Positions 46,454 to 56,840 of a DNA stretch of 64,000 nucleotides are shown piece after piece. Source of the stretch: Arachnopeziza araneosa (lineage: Eukaryota; Ascomycota; Leotiomycetes; Helotiales; Arachnopezizaceae); the NCBI GenBank assembly GCA_003988855.1, contig QYAI01000102.1:49704-113703 (forward strand), given 5' to 3'. The first letter of the stretch is position 1. The number at the start of each line of letters is the position of its first letter. The position numbers and the translations under genes are program-made. The notes under the pieces were generated by a model that worked only from the letters and a program-made list of their open reading frames with translations, was not told the origin of the DNA and made no database searches.

Positions 46454-48350
46454 GCATGTTGCCTACTCTATTCAACTTTGGATGCTAGTCAATTCCTACT
46501 ACGTGGTTGGATATCGAGATCTGTTTGGACATAAATTTGCATGGCGTGGCGTTTGAAGCGACGGCCCGTAGGGATATCAAAGATGCTAATATGTGTCTTT
46601 ACCGCTAGGTATGACAGCATCATTTCGACCCGTTATTTGATGTACAAACGGCTGTTCACTTGATCGCTAGCAACGGCTCTGGACGTTAGGTACGAAACTC
46701 CTATGAATGGAACTAATTGCTTTCTATCCGTACTCCCAATTGGGAGGAACGAGTTATCTACCGTGAGCAGTCTCTCGATGAATCCTACCATCGCTTCTTT
46801 CAAGAGTCTCAAATCACAGTTTGTCACATTTGTCAAGTGCTCTCAATGACCTGTGTATTACCAGCAAACCTGATTTTTCATACTCTTAGTTCTCTAGCTT
46901 TATGGTAAAGGCCCGCTCTCGTAATTAAAAGCTAGTAGGCAAGTAGCACGAGCTCTTACTGTGGTGTTTCATTGACAGGCAGGGACTGGCAGTGACTGAG
47001 ATGGGAAGATGCTGCATGAGTTCACAGCGCATTTGCAAGTATTTTCTGATCAGCGTGTCGAGTTTTTTGGGTAGATATCTGTCTTTGTATTTTGTTTAGG
47101 AAATCCTCCTAGAGCCTCAACATTAGTCTTACATGACCCGCACCTCAATCCTCATCAATTGAGCATTATCCTTTTACGAGGCATTAATAGCGGTATTATG
47201 CTGATGTCAAGGTCTCACAATGCCTCTCATGGTTTTATTCTCGTTACCACACCTGATTGGAGTGTACGCGTGTACTCCACGTGATTTTGCCAAAATTTTC
47301 TCTCGAATCTCTTAGCCTGAAACAAGCTGTCAATCTGGATAAGATTTGGTTTCATCTCTTCAGTTAGCCGATGCTGCATCGTCTCGATGGGAAACTCTGA
47401 TGTTGCAATCATAGACGTTTGTAATAGGTGCAAGAATGTCCATGACACTTGCCTAGGGACCCCCGAGGTCGGGAACGTCCCCTGTTCTGGTTATATGGGA
47501 ATTTGATGAGCTTTTAAGCTGAGTGTAACTCTATAAAAGCTTCTTACACCACATCCCTGGTTCATTCGCTCATATGCCGGGCGGTAACCTTTACCGGTTT
47601 TTATTGTTCCCCAGATTCTGCAGTGCATGATTCCTTGCCAAGGCCTAGACCTCCCACCTAAAGGCTGCATGAAACAGAGGAGGAGGTTGAGAAGAACTGG
47701 AGATTTCAAAGCAAATGGCGCGTTGAAAAAGGTTTCTCCAATACTTTCACTCTTCTAGTTCACCGGAAGTCATATTCTACAAGTGCAGCTCTGCCTGCCT
47801 CGCTCAGATCCCAAAACTATCCAGTGAGTAGCATAATCGTGTTTCGGAAATGCTTCCTGAAATGCGGATCCTTTTAGGATGACTGCATTTGCATTAAGCA
47901 TTATGACATGTCGCCTAAAAAGCTTGCCCTCGCCGGGAGAACAGAATTTCAGCGACATGGCAGTTCGGAATGAACCGCCAGGAATAATCTGGGAGTAATC
48001 CGCCCCAGAAACAGCAGATCGATTCGACGATAGATCTCGAATCGATCTCGGTCCTATTTTCAAGGATTCAGATTGATGACCTGGTTCTGAAGAAGTCACT
48101 GTGGGGAAGAGGGGAAGAATCTGAATCCTACTCGTCCTCAACCTATCAGGAGTTTGATTACAGGTTGATGTTTACGCGTGCACAGGATTGCGAGATGAAT
48201 CAGTTTGTTTTCCAGAGGGTTTTTTGTACTACAGGCGGAGAACTATGTCCCGGGCAGAGGCTATATATAAAAGAGTCCCTTGATCTCTGGGCATTCTTGG
48301 CCATCAAAGCAGCACCAAACAGCCTCTTCGACCGCCAAACACCATACACA
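46454..48350. other. Intergenic, no gene seen
   Basis: 1.9 kb. Short frames on the minus strand (47227-48141) show no family features. The last 100 bp carry the promoter of the repeat protein. Confidence 0.5.
48262..48273 (+). promoter_or_regulatory. TATA box of the repeat-protein gene
   Basis: TATATATAAAAG stands 78 bp upstream of the ATG at 48351, a normal distance for a fungal TATA-driven, strongly regulated gene with a short leader. Confidence 0.6.
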
Positions 48351-49162
48351 ATGCGTTTTGCTTCCATCTTTCTTCCGGGCCTACTCTCTGTAGGGTGAGA
48401 GAAGTCAAGATAAACGGCGAGAGGCAAGCTAACACATCTGCAGCCTTGTCAGCGCAGCTCCTGTCACCGAAGAGCAACTAGTTGCTCGCGAGCCTGAGCC
48501 TCAAGCGCCAACTGATCTTGCCTCGTTCACAGGCTCTCACAGCCACAGACCTCGCCCAACTGTAAAGAACCCCCTTCTTGTAAAAGAGAAGCGACTGACT
48601 CCGTCCACAGGGCTCCCACACTCGTCTTCCCCACACTGGCTCTTCCACAGGCACTTTCCCTCACCCAACGGGCACCCACTCCCGTCCTCCTCGCCCGTCC
48701 GGTAGCCACTCCCGCCCACCAGCACCAGAGAGCACCCTCTCTCTCGTCGAGCGTCAAGACGCTACTTTCACTGGCCCACCTTCCTTCACGGGCTCCTTCC
48801 CTCGCCCAACCGGTTCCCACTCTCGTCGTCCCCACACCGGATCGTTCACTGGATCTTTCCCTCGCCCAACTGGCTCCCACTCTCGTCGTCCCCACACCGG
48901 ATCGTTCACTGGGTCTTTCCCTGGCCCAACGGGCAGCTACTCCCGTCCTCCTCCCCCAGCAAGCAGCGCCACTCTCGTCGAGCGTCAGGATGCTACTTTC
49001 ACTGGCAGGCCCTCCCATAGCCACAGTGGAACCGGACGTCCTTCGTTCACAGGCAGCTTCCCTCGCCCAAGTGGAAAGCCATCTCACTCGTTCACCGGCA
49101 CTGGTGCCCCGCGCCGTACCGGAAGCCACACTCACCCCGCTCGCCCATCGAGCTCCGCATAA
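48351..49162 (+). CDS. Small secreted repeat protein, Gly/Ser/Thr/His/Arg/Pro-rich
   Basis: Three exons, 48351-48394, 48444-48561 and 48611-49162, give 237 aa. A signal peptide (MRFASIFLPGLLSVGLVSAA) is followed by APVTEEQLVAREPEPQ, which looks like a short propeptide. The rest is repeats: two near-identical copies of GSHSRRPHTGSFTGSFPRPT, with looser copies on either side. An element LVERQDATFTG occurs twice and is echoed by the N-terminal LVAREP...SFTG. There is no membrane anchor or GPI signal, and no cysteine at all. The second intron (48562-48610) is essential: without it the frame breaks. No family recognised. It could be a wall or matrix protein, or a precursor cut at its RR and LVER sites. 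Codon use is C-ending and high GC, unlike its flanks. Confidence 0.75.
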
Positions 49163-51222
49163 GCGATTAATGGGCGTGTTCCCAATGTGGCAGCACTGGC
49201 TGTGCTACTTTCTTGTATGTAGTTCCACGGTGATGGTTGTAAGAAGGCTGTATGTTTGGAGATTGTGGTGCGGATCGAGGGTGAGATATGCTTCTTTTGG
49301 AAGAGGTGGTTTGGTGCTGGCTTCAGATTCGGTTCTCCGGCTTCGTTAGCAGAAAATGATGGTTAAGATTGAAGGCCAAATGTCATTCTTTATCAGGGCT
49401 TCTCCACGCTCTTTAAGTAGCCCTCGCTTCTAAAGTTAATGCCCTAAAGACGTCGAATTGATTGCTCATAAACGGATCAATAAATTCCATCTGGCTAAAT
49501 GACGCTTTGGCTATGCACCTCGTATTAATTCTCTCTCCATCTAACCCTCCCTTTTGGTAATTCCGCCATCCTCTCGACCACCGCATCACCTTCAGGAAAC
49601 TTTAACCAAGCCGCCACGCGGGCGACTTTAGCCACGCCAGATTAACACATGAGACCCTATACCACCCACCCACCCTCCGGCATGAATAGATCAGTAACGG
49701 TGCTCGTGCACCAGCAAAGTGGTCACCGGAACGTTTATTTTTGTAACGCGGCTAATTCAAGATGGTGCCGAGTTTTCATCGGAGGGAGAGTCCGATGCGC
49801 CACGTTGGGCCTGAGAGCGGATTTGACTCTGCCGTGGCGGGAATCATTGCTCTTTCCCTTGATGTTGCTTCCGAGTACTGATTCAACAGATCGTGCACTG
49901 GAACTAACGAATCGAGTCCATATCTGGTGTTGGGGTGACACTCGAGTTGGAGTTGATTCTTAGCGATAAATACCAAAAGTAGAAGTGATAAACGAAAAGA
50001 GTCAACGGTAGGTACGGAGAAAGGAATGCATGTTTGAGTATTCATGTGAGATGATATTTCCGAGAAGGAGAGAAGGTTTGTCTCATCGCTTTGATCTATT
50101 TCAAGTGTAAATTCGGTACTAACTCGTTTGAAGGATCTGCTGTATCTCATCACCTGCTCATAGCAAAAGTGAAATAACTTTAAGCGATCCCTGATTCTTA
50201 GGTGTAACATAGTATCCAGCTATGAATCAATGAAATGCAATAGTGAACGAGAAGGCTGTCGAGCTAAATGTGAGGTTTGCAGTTGAATCGATTTTCGGGG
50301 CAAAAAAACATACAACAGCAGGTATTCGCTGGTGGTCACCCACCCAACTACTAATCTGCCGATCTAAAGCTTAAATAGGGGAGAGCGGACGGGATCCCTT
50401 GCAGCTTTGTTGTTATTAAATCTTATAAAAGACTCTTTTGACGGTCTCTAGACGCTTGCTCCAGAGGCGATCGCGCGAGTAGATGATATTAGGCTTCCTG
50501 TCCGTTTCTATTTGTAGTGTATATTATACATGGATTATCCAACCAGATCCATAGTTCTCCTTCACTATTTTGTGTGCGAAAGTATATTCATTATTAGAAG
50601 ATTATGGAAGATATTGAGAAGCGCTAAGCGCGTGCTCGGTAGGGCTAGACCCGCATCCCGTCCGCCCTGCTAGTGTGGATGATCGATAGCTGGTAATTGG
50701 CCAGATTATATGCAGGAGTCAAGGGGGCATGTAGCGAAATAAAACAAGGCGCTTATTGTGGTAATTGGCTGAGGTATCTCACGCGCTTAATTTCATTTTC
50801 TGAATTTGGATTTTAGAATTAAAGATATAATTTTTAGACTTCAATATTTTGCCACGCACTCAAATCTGACACTTCTATCAGAGGCGTAGTAGCAAATGTA
50901 AAGCCTAGCTGCCTTCTGCTTCTGTTATCAACGCATAGTAAATGGCCGACATTATTGCCGAATTGGTAGAGGCGGCGGGAGGTTAGGGCGATCTCCTGAA
51001 ACGAGCCGCCTTCCACTTAGACTGAGGCTGAGGCTACTTATTGAAATCCTTTGAATTCTTCAAGCTTCCCGATTGGCCTGTAAATCGTTCCCGTCTGGCT
51101 TTACACATTTGCGTTGTAGCGCAGGATTCTGCGCCTGATATTAAAGACAGAGCCTGATCCATTCTTCCGTGAGATCTTACGTCGTCAACGACTGCCAGGG
51201 CTAGTTGCCATCAAGGTCCATC
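49163..51222. other. Intergenic with a 5S rRNA pseudogene
   Basis: 2.1 kb without a protein gene. It holds the truncated 5S copy at 50308-50400. A second short stretch at about 50654-50669 (plus strand, GCATCCCGTCCGCCCT) resembles the 5S core but is too short to call. Confidence 0.5.
50308..50400 (-). pseudogene. 5S rRNA pseudogene, 5' end missing
   Basis: Read on the minus strand, GGGATCCCGTCCGCTCTCCC starts at 50400. TTAGTAGTTGGGTGGGTGAC and CACCAGCGAATACCTGCTGT follow, and the copy ends in TGTATG and a run of seven T, the pol III stop. These are the conserved 5S core and 3' end of filamentous fungi. The first 25-30 nt of 5S rRNA, which pair with the 3' end to form helix I, are absent: unrelated sequence precedes the GGGATCCC. 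The part between the two conserved blocks is also diverged. Dispersed 5S genes and pseudogenes are normal in Pezizomycotina. Confidence 0.8.
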
Positions 51223-52228
51223 ATGTCGATCGCATGCTACGTACAAAATGGTGCAGCAACCTTTAACATCCACAGTACTTTCTCTCCGTGTGGGAATCTT
51301 AACTCTACAACTCCTTCTATTTCATGTTGCGGTGGCGTCGACACATGTATGTCGGATGGCATTTGTTTCCACACCTACTCGAGCAGCGGAGAAAGTGGAT
51401 ACTATGCTGGGGGTTGCACAGCTGGGAGCACTGAAGACCCTAACTGCTTTCCAAGGTGTTGTAAGTTTTAACGCAAGCGCGATACAGGCAGCAAATGATC
51501 TGATCGGTTCCATTTCTATAGTTGATCAAGTACGGCCAGATATTGTTTGGAATTCAACTAGCAATTTATGGCAATGCTGCGGAGTTGATGCAAGCGGCAC
51601 ACCTAAATGCAACTCCCCTACCGACGAAACCTTCGCTGCGCCTGCTCCATCTGATTTGGCTGCGTATTTCACAATAACTTCAGGATTTACCGCAACAAGC
51701 ACTTCTATCACCATGTCGACATCTTCTACCAGCAGCACCATACCCCCTACTAGCAGTACCGTAACCTCGACCAGCAGCATTACAGCCCCAATCAATAGTA
51801 TCACAATCTCTACCAGCAACATCGCAGCCTCTACTAGCAGCGCCATAACCTCTACCAACAGCATAGTCACCTCTACTAGCAGTATCATCTCTACTAGCGG
51901 CTCCATGACACTCACCGGAAGTACCACAAATCCTAGCTCCACCCTTCCCGCGACTCCGAGAAAGCATCCAGCAGGCGTGTCCACTGGCGCGGCTGTTGGA
52001 ATAGCAATCGGTTGTACAGCATTAATTGGCATTGTTCTCACGTTGTCTTTCATATGGTTCCAGAGGAGCAGAGTCAAGCGCAAGTATAACGTACAAGAGG
52101 CGGATAGTAAACCAGTTTACAGGAGCCAGCCGATGATCGTGCATGTACCAAACAAATATGTACAGGAGATGGATGCAGAGAATAGTGCCTCAAGAAGTCG
52201 TGTAAGTGAAATTGGACTTGGAAGATAA
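51223..52228 (+). CDS. Cys-rich, Ser/Thr-rich single-pass membrane protein (Mid2/WSC-like layout)
   Basis: Two exons, 51223-51460 and 51522-52228, give 314 aa. The N-terminal region has paired cysteines (SCCGGVDTCMSDGICFHTYS, YYAGGC, NCFPRCF, WQCCGVDASGTPKC), as in a large fungal family of putative surface proteins. A Ser/Thr mucin-like stretch of about 110 residues follows, then one membrane span (GAAVGIAIGCTALIGIVLTL) and a basic stop-transfer RSRVKRKY with a 55-residue tail. This is the layout of wall-stress sensors. Oddly, no signal peptide precedes the Cys domain, and no upstream ATG or exon supplying one was found. A competing 326-codon frame (51248-52228) reads through the intron but destroys the cysteine pattern. 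Confidence 0.65.
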
Positions 52229-52952
52229 ACGTACTTTAGTTAAATATATCATTTGTGACTCTGTCACTGAGGGAGAGTCCCTAGACTAGAAAATGGAAGA
52301 TATCGTATGCACTAGCTGAATCCAGTACTAGTCTTATAAGAAACCAAAAGTTGGTTAGAATTATACTGTTTGATGCCGAGGGCCTGGACATCGGAAAGTA
52401 AAACTCGAAACGAGAAATCAGAACTCGCTCATAAAGGAATTCTACAACGACCACCGCTGCAAAACCAAAATCGAAACACACACAACATCTCAATATCCTA
52501 ACTCAAGGCTTTAGGAGGAAATAGCTAGAGAAGCAAGAGTCTAAAGACTTGAAAAATATTATTCCAAGCACCTTACTACGTAATATTATTGTTAGCACGA
52601 ATCTAGTGTTACGTCAGCTTGAATCTTTTCCAGGCATATGAATGGGCTATTCATAATTACATTTGAAAGATTTGGGACAATGGGATTCTTTGCCAGCAAG
52701 GAAATATAATTTAATCAACGGACTCTGACATGAGTATAAATACCACTGGAATTGGAAGTAGGAGCATCAGGTTCATGATACGATGAGTGTAATAGGTTAG
52801 TACATCTCAGGGGTTTAGGCACCTCCTTATACCTAATATTACCAAGTCTTAGTAAAAAAATAAATCCTTCTCCACTAGAATCCACCAACCTTCTCTCTCG
52901 TCCTCACATTTTTACATCCCATCTTCTCAGCTTCTCACGCCTTGCATCTTTT
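52229..52952. other. Intergenic, AT-rich
   Basis: No gene seen; 3' flanks of the two neighbouring genes. Confidence 0.5.
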
Positions 52953-53144
52953 TTAAGCCCTCAAACACTTCCTAAAGCAGCAAACTGCTCCAATTAAAAC
53001 GGTAATGCCCACGCTTAGTGAGACAACGACAACAGCCCATGTGGCAAGGCCTTGAGATCTTGGAGCGAGTGGGAGGGCAGAGGTGAGACTGGCGGACAGA
53101 AGTGTACAGATTATGAGACTCGAGGTAGTAGGAGATGAGTACAT
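52953..53144 (-). CDS. Possible 63-residue membrane peptide
   Basis: A single-exon frame begins with a signal-like segment (SSLIICTLLSASLTSALPLA), a short polar stretch (PRSQGLATW) and a second hydrophobic helix (AVVVVSLSVGITVLIGAVCC), and ends FRKCLRA. The composition is well above chance for a membrane protein and the ATG context is acceptable. It is short, matches no family I know, and could be a random hydrophobic frame. Confidence 0.35.
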   Translation of the reverse strand: MYSSPTTSSLIICTLLSASLTSALPLAPRSQGLATWAVVVVSLSVGITVLIGAVCCFRKCLRA

Positions 53145-53495
53145 GGTGTATGTAGAGGCACTTGATAAGATGTGTGGTGGGAGAAGAATATTGTTCTTGT
53201 TGTACGTGAGTCTTGAATATCGTGTTTGTTGAAAACGCTTAAATGTTTGTAGACATGGTGGAATTTTGAATGATGGTCGTCATGATGAAGAGCGAAATTT
53301 TATAAATTGAGTGTCAAGGCTGTTATATGTTTGCTTGGATCAAACATCCAGTCACCTGCGGTGTTATTGTTCGAAGGGCGTGAACCATTGAGCAATCACT
53401 AACTCACTGTCACATCTAGTAACCACATTCAATTGTGACTATTTTCGTTCATGCTATTAAACTTCAATCACTAATCCTCCTAGTGCTGTGCAATC
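53145..53495. other. Short spacer, no gene seen
   Basis: Upstream of the 63-codon frame and downstream of the zinc-finger regulator; nothing recognised. Confidence 0.4.
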
Positions 53496-56401
53496 TCATA
53501 TTTCTACCCTCTTCTGCAACATATGTGCCAAATTTAGCGCTGCACCCCAAGTCCCCAACCTGGTCAGTTTCTCTGCCGCACTTCTCAGCAGAAGGTTTGG
53601 TTCCGGTCCTCTATCATCAATACCAAAACCTCTTCGTAGAACCTCCAAGAAAGAATTTCCTTTACCCTCCAGATTTGTCACTGCTAGCTTAAACAGCTCG
53701 CTCTTCTGTTCCCTGGAAGCAACCTGTGCGAATACGTAGAGCACAATATGACATAGGAACACTGTTATAAGAGAGTAAGGAGCTGTATCTGCATGAGTTG
53801 ACAACTCGGGTATCGGAATCAGAAAGACAATCGAATGAATTGCGTTGAGAGTGACTTCTTGAGCTACGAATGGTGTATTGCGTGCCCATGTGGACAGTTT
53901 AGATAGGCTTTGGGTGATTCCTGAGACCCCGTCTTTACCGATGGCGGATTGGAGGTCAGAGAGAGGGACGTCGAGAAGGATCGTGAAGAGGTGGTGGAGA
54001 ATGAGAGTCGAGGCGCGAAAGTGAGAGGACGATGGTGTATTTGGTGGATTAAACTGACTTGGTGAAAGGTATGATGTTGCAAATAAGGAGAGTGCTTCTG
54101 TTTTGACGTTAGTATATTTCTCTTTGGTAAAGTGGCTACAACCTGCTAATTGTGATCTGCGTGTAGCATGCCTTGCTTTGAGAATATTAATTGAAGATTG
54201 TCCTCCGCTATCGTTCAAGTCGTCTACTTCATCATCGAGAAAAGAACGTGTGATCATCGATTCCTGATGAAACTGAAAAGCCTGATGTTGCAGCGCGATG
54301 AGAACCAAGAAAGCACTCCATGAGTTAAGATTCAAGATAGATAGTCCGCTTGTGACTAATTTCTCTCCTCGAATGCTGCCACCTGCCGGTGGTAGAGCCG
54401 TAAGGATTAGGAATGGCCCCATAGCTGCTGAGAATGATCGTGACGGCGGAACAGAAGCTGGCCCAAGTAAGTTTTTCCAGTTCCGTGCTGTTGTGGCGTA
54501 CCAAAATTCTTCGTCACATGGGCATCCCAGACCTCTCACTTCTCCCAAAGATATTGTTGGTGGGAGGTTGAGAATGCTAGGAAATTGGCAGTCAAGAGCA
54601 TATACAACCCAAGCCAGTCTCCTCTGTTGCTCATCTTTAATCCAATTTCTCCATTCATCTTGGACATTCAATATTTCGTTTTCCCTCTCTGGATTTAATA
54701 TCAACTCCTCTCCAAATCTTAAGCGTCGGATAAAGGTTACCAATGCTCCACGAACCACTTCAGCTAATTCAAATGAACGTTTGTTCCCATTCCAGAGCCC
54801 TGTATGACAAATTAGAGCTTGAGCATACACGATCATAGGATCGCGCATGAGACTGTTGTCGCATTCGAGAGCTATGTGGAGATGCCAACGAGTTACATCT
54901 AGCAGAACAATAGCAAACCGACGTGTATGCTTAAGATGGCTATAAGTAGCTCCGACTACGACAATAGCAGCGAGAAGTGGTGGTGGCAAGTCTGTATTCA
55001 CATTCACAGTAGCATGATGTATAACGGGCATTTGATGTGAAAAGTTCTGGAAGAAGAGACGAATAAAGACATTGAGGATTGGGAGCGATGGGAGCGTAAA
55101 GATGCCTTGCTGGGATTGATGATATTCGCGGCCTTGTGGGAGCGTTAGGAAAGATTTCATCCTCATCAACGTTGCTTCTGAAATATCGTACCGTCGATCA
55201 TGGTTTTGCAAGAGTGGATGGCTGTCTTCGACAATGATAGGCTGCGCTTCTAGTATTCGATGTGAACTTGGATTCCACAGAAATGGCCATTTATCTTCCT
55301 CCGAGGCTTCATTGGGAGGAGATGAAACTCGACCAAGTTCATCTGGCCCTTGAATATCCTCTTGAAGGGCAGGATAGATCTCAGTGCTTGCAGAGGGTCC
55401 AGCTTCAAGTTGTTGCCCATAATTCTCTGAAACATCATCCCACAAATTTCCAGTTTCCTGCATGGCAGAGTAGAAATCGTATGAGAACCACTCGTTTCCA
55501 ACGTTGCCATCGGTGGGAAGAAGAAAGTCTGAAAAGTCAAACGAGATCAAAGAGGTATTGGTAATATCTATCTGCTGGTAGCTTGACATAACATTCCTTG
55601 TTATCTCATGTTGAGTTCGATTTGGATATGGTTGAAAGAGACTTTGGTGGGCTGAAGGAAGCGAGACCTGAGGCGAGTCGTCAAGTGTCTCGCCTTGAGA
55701 GTAATTTCCCTGCGGAAGAGACTCTCCCGACTCGGAGATCTGGGGTGGGGAGCCTGGCACATCGGAAGTGGATACAGGAAACTTTCTACGTTTACGTGGT
55801 CCAGAGCTTGGCTGCTGATCCCAACGTCCATGACCGACATAGTGACGTTTTAAGAGGTCGCTTCTCGTGAAGCCTTTGCCACATTTTGAGCAAGTACTGC
55901 AAGAAGTTTAGTATGGGATATTGCTGATCTTGAAGAGGACATCGAAGTTTGTGATGTTGCTGAGTTCAATGAGAAGCAATGCATCAAAAAATATGTCCCC
56001 CAGGAGGCAGAGGCGCTTCTAAGGCATCGGCCGAAGTGTGGCACTCACAAAGAAGAGGCGTCGTATAAATATTGAAGGGAGCCTTACTGGGACGGTAAAG
56101 TACTATCTATTAAAATAATTAGTAAAATGAGCTGTGAGTGTCGGTGGCTGATAAATAGACGGGACTTCATCAGAAAGTTCGAAGCTATGACATCTTAAGA
56201 CAAAATCATACGTGTTTTCAGATGGCGAGTCAGATTCTCACGCCTATTGAAGACTTTTGAGCACTTTTCGCACTGGAATATGTTTTGCTGTTCATCCGCG
56301 CTCGAATGCCTCCAACCTCTATTAGCGGGCGGGGCAGGTGTTGAAATGTTCGATTGCTCATCTAAAGAAGGAATATTGCCGGGTACACGTAAATGGGCCA
56401 T
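53496..56401 (-). CDS. C2H2 zinc-finger transcription factor with fungal_trans domain
   Basis: Three exons, 56212-56401, 56088-56106 and 53496-55896, give 869 aa. Two C2H2 fingers stand at the N-terminus: Cys44, Cys47, His60, His64 (CEKCSKVFNRRENLTRHLKT + H) and Cys72, Cys75, His88, His92 (CSKCGKGFTRSDLLKRHYVG + H). The second exon is a 19-nt micro-exon that supplies His64 and the linker STLPSH; both flanking introns have good branch sites (TACTAAT, TACTAAA). A basic GPRKRRKF patch follows. The large C-terminal part (about residues 310-700) is the helical fungal_trans domain, with RWHLHIALECD and DEQQRRLAWVVYALDCQFPS. It is the immediate neighbour of the rhamnosidase gene, transcribed in the same direction, and is a candidate local regulator. 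Confidence 0.88.
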
Positions 56402-56840
56402 TGCTGCCGAGGCGGCGTTGTTATCTCAACATTTTCAATAGTATGGTAATAAAGGTGTACAATTGGGTTGGCGGATCTATAAGATGTTGTTCAGAAGCTG
56501 TTTCAGGTAATGGATGACGAAGCGAACCGCTAAAATAGTCACGAGCCTCCAGAGGACTTTGACTGAGTTACAGCTTATGAACAGGACATATTGACGGAGG
56601 CAGATGCGGGTTTTATCGAATATTCGGACTTATGATAGATGATACCTTAACTAAACCACTTTTCGAAGGAGAGTTTATTGTAAGCTTAGGAGAACGGCTT
56701 CGGTCGTCTCAATGGTTACAATTTCTACCAAATGCAGATAATGCAAGTAAAAATCGTTTCAGGTAGTTAATGTTACGTGATACAAATTAAATTTCATAGT
56801 GTTTAAAAGAGTGCAAATCAATATGCATTTAGAATCTGAA
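56402..56840. other. Spacer between rhamnosidase 3' end and regulator start
   Basis: 439 bp with no gene; holds the promoter of the zinc-finger regulator. Confidence 0.45.

Noticed and set aside
48527..49135. 202-codon minus-strand frame rich in Glu/Arg/Ser/Trp
   Set aside because: It is the mirror of the repeat-protein gene. The plus strand has a signal peptide, proper introns, a TATA box and repeats in register, which the minus strand lacks.
51248..52228. 326-codon frame overlapping the Cys-rich membrane protein
   Set aside because: It reads through a good 61-nt intron and starts in a frame that scrambles the conserved cysteine pattern; only its second half is the real frame.
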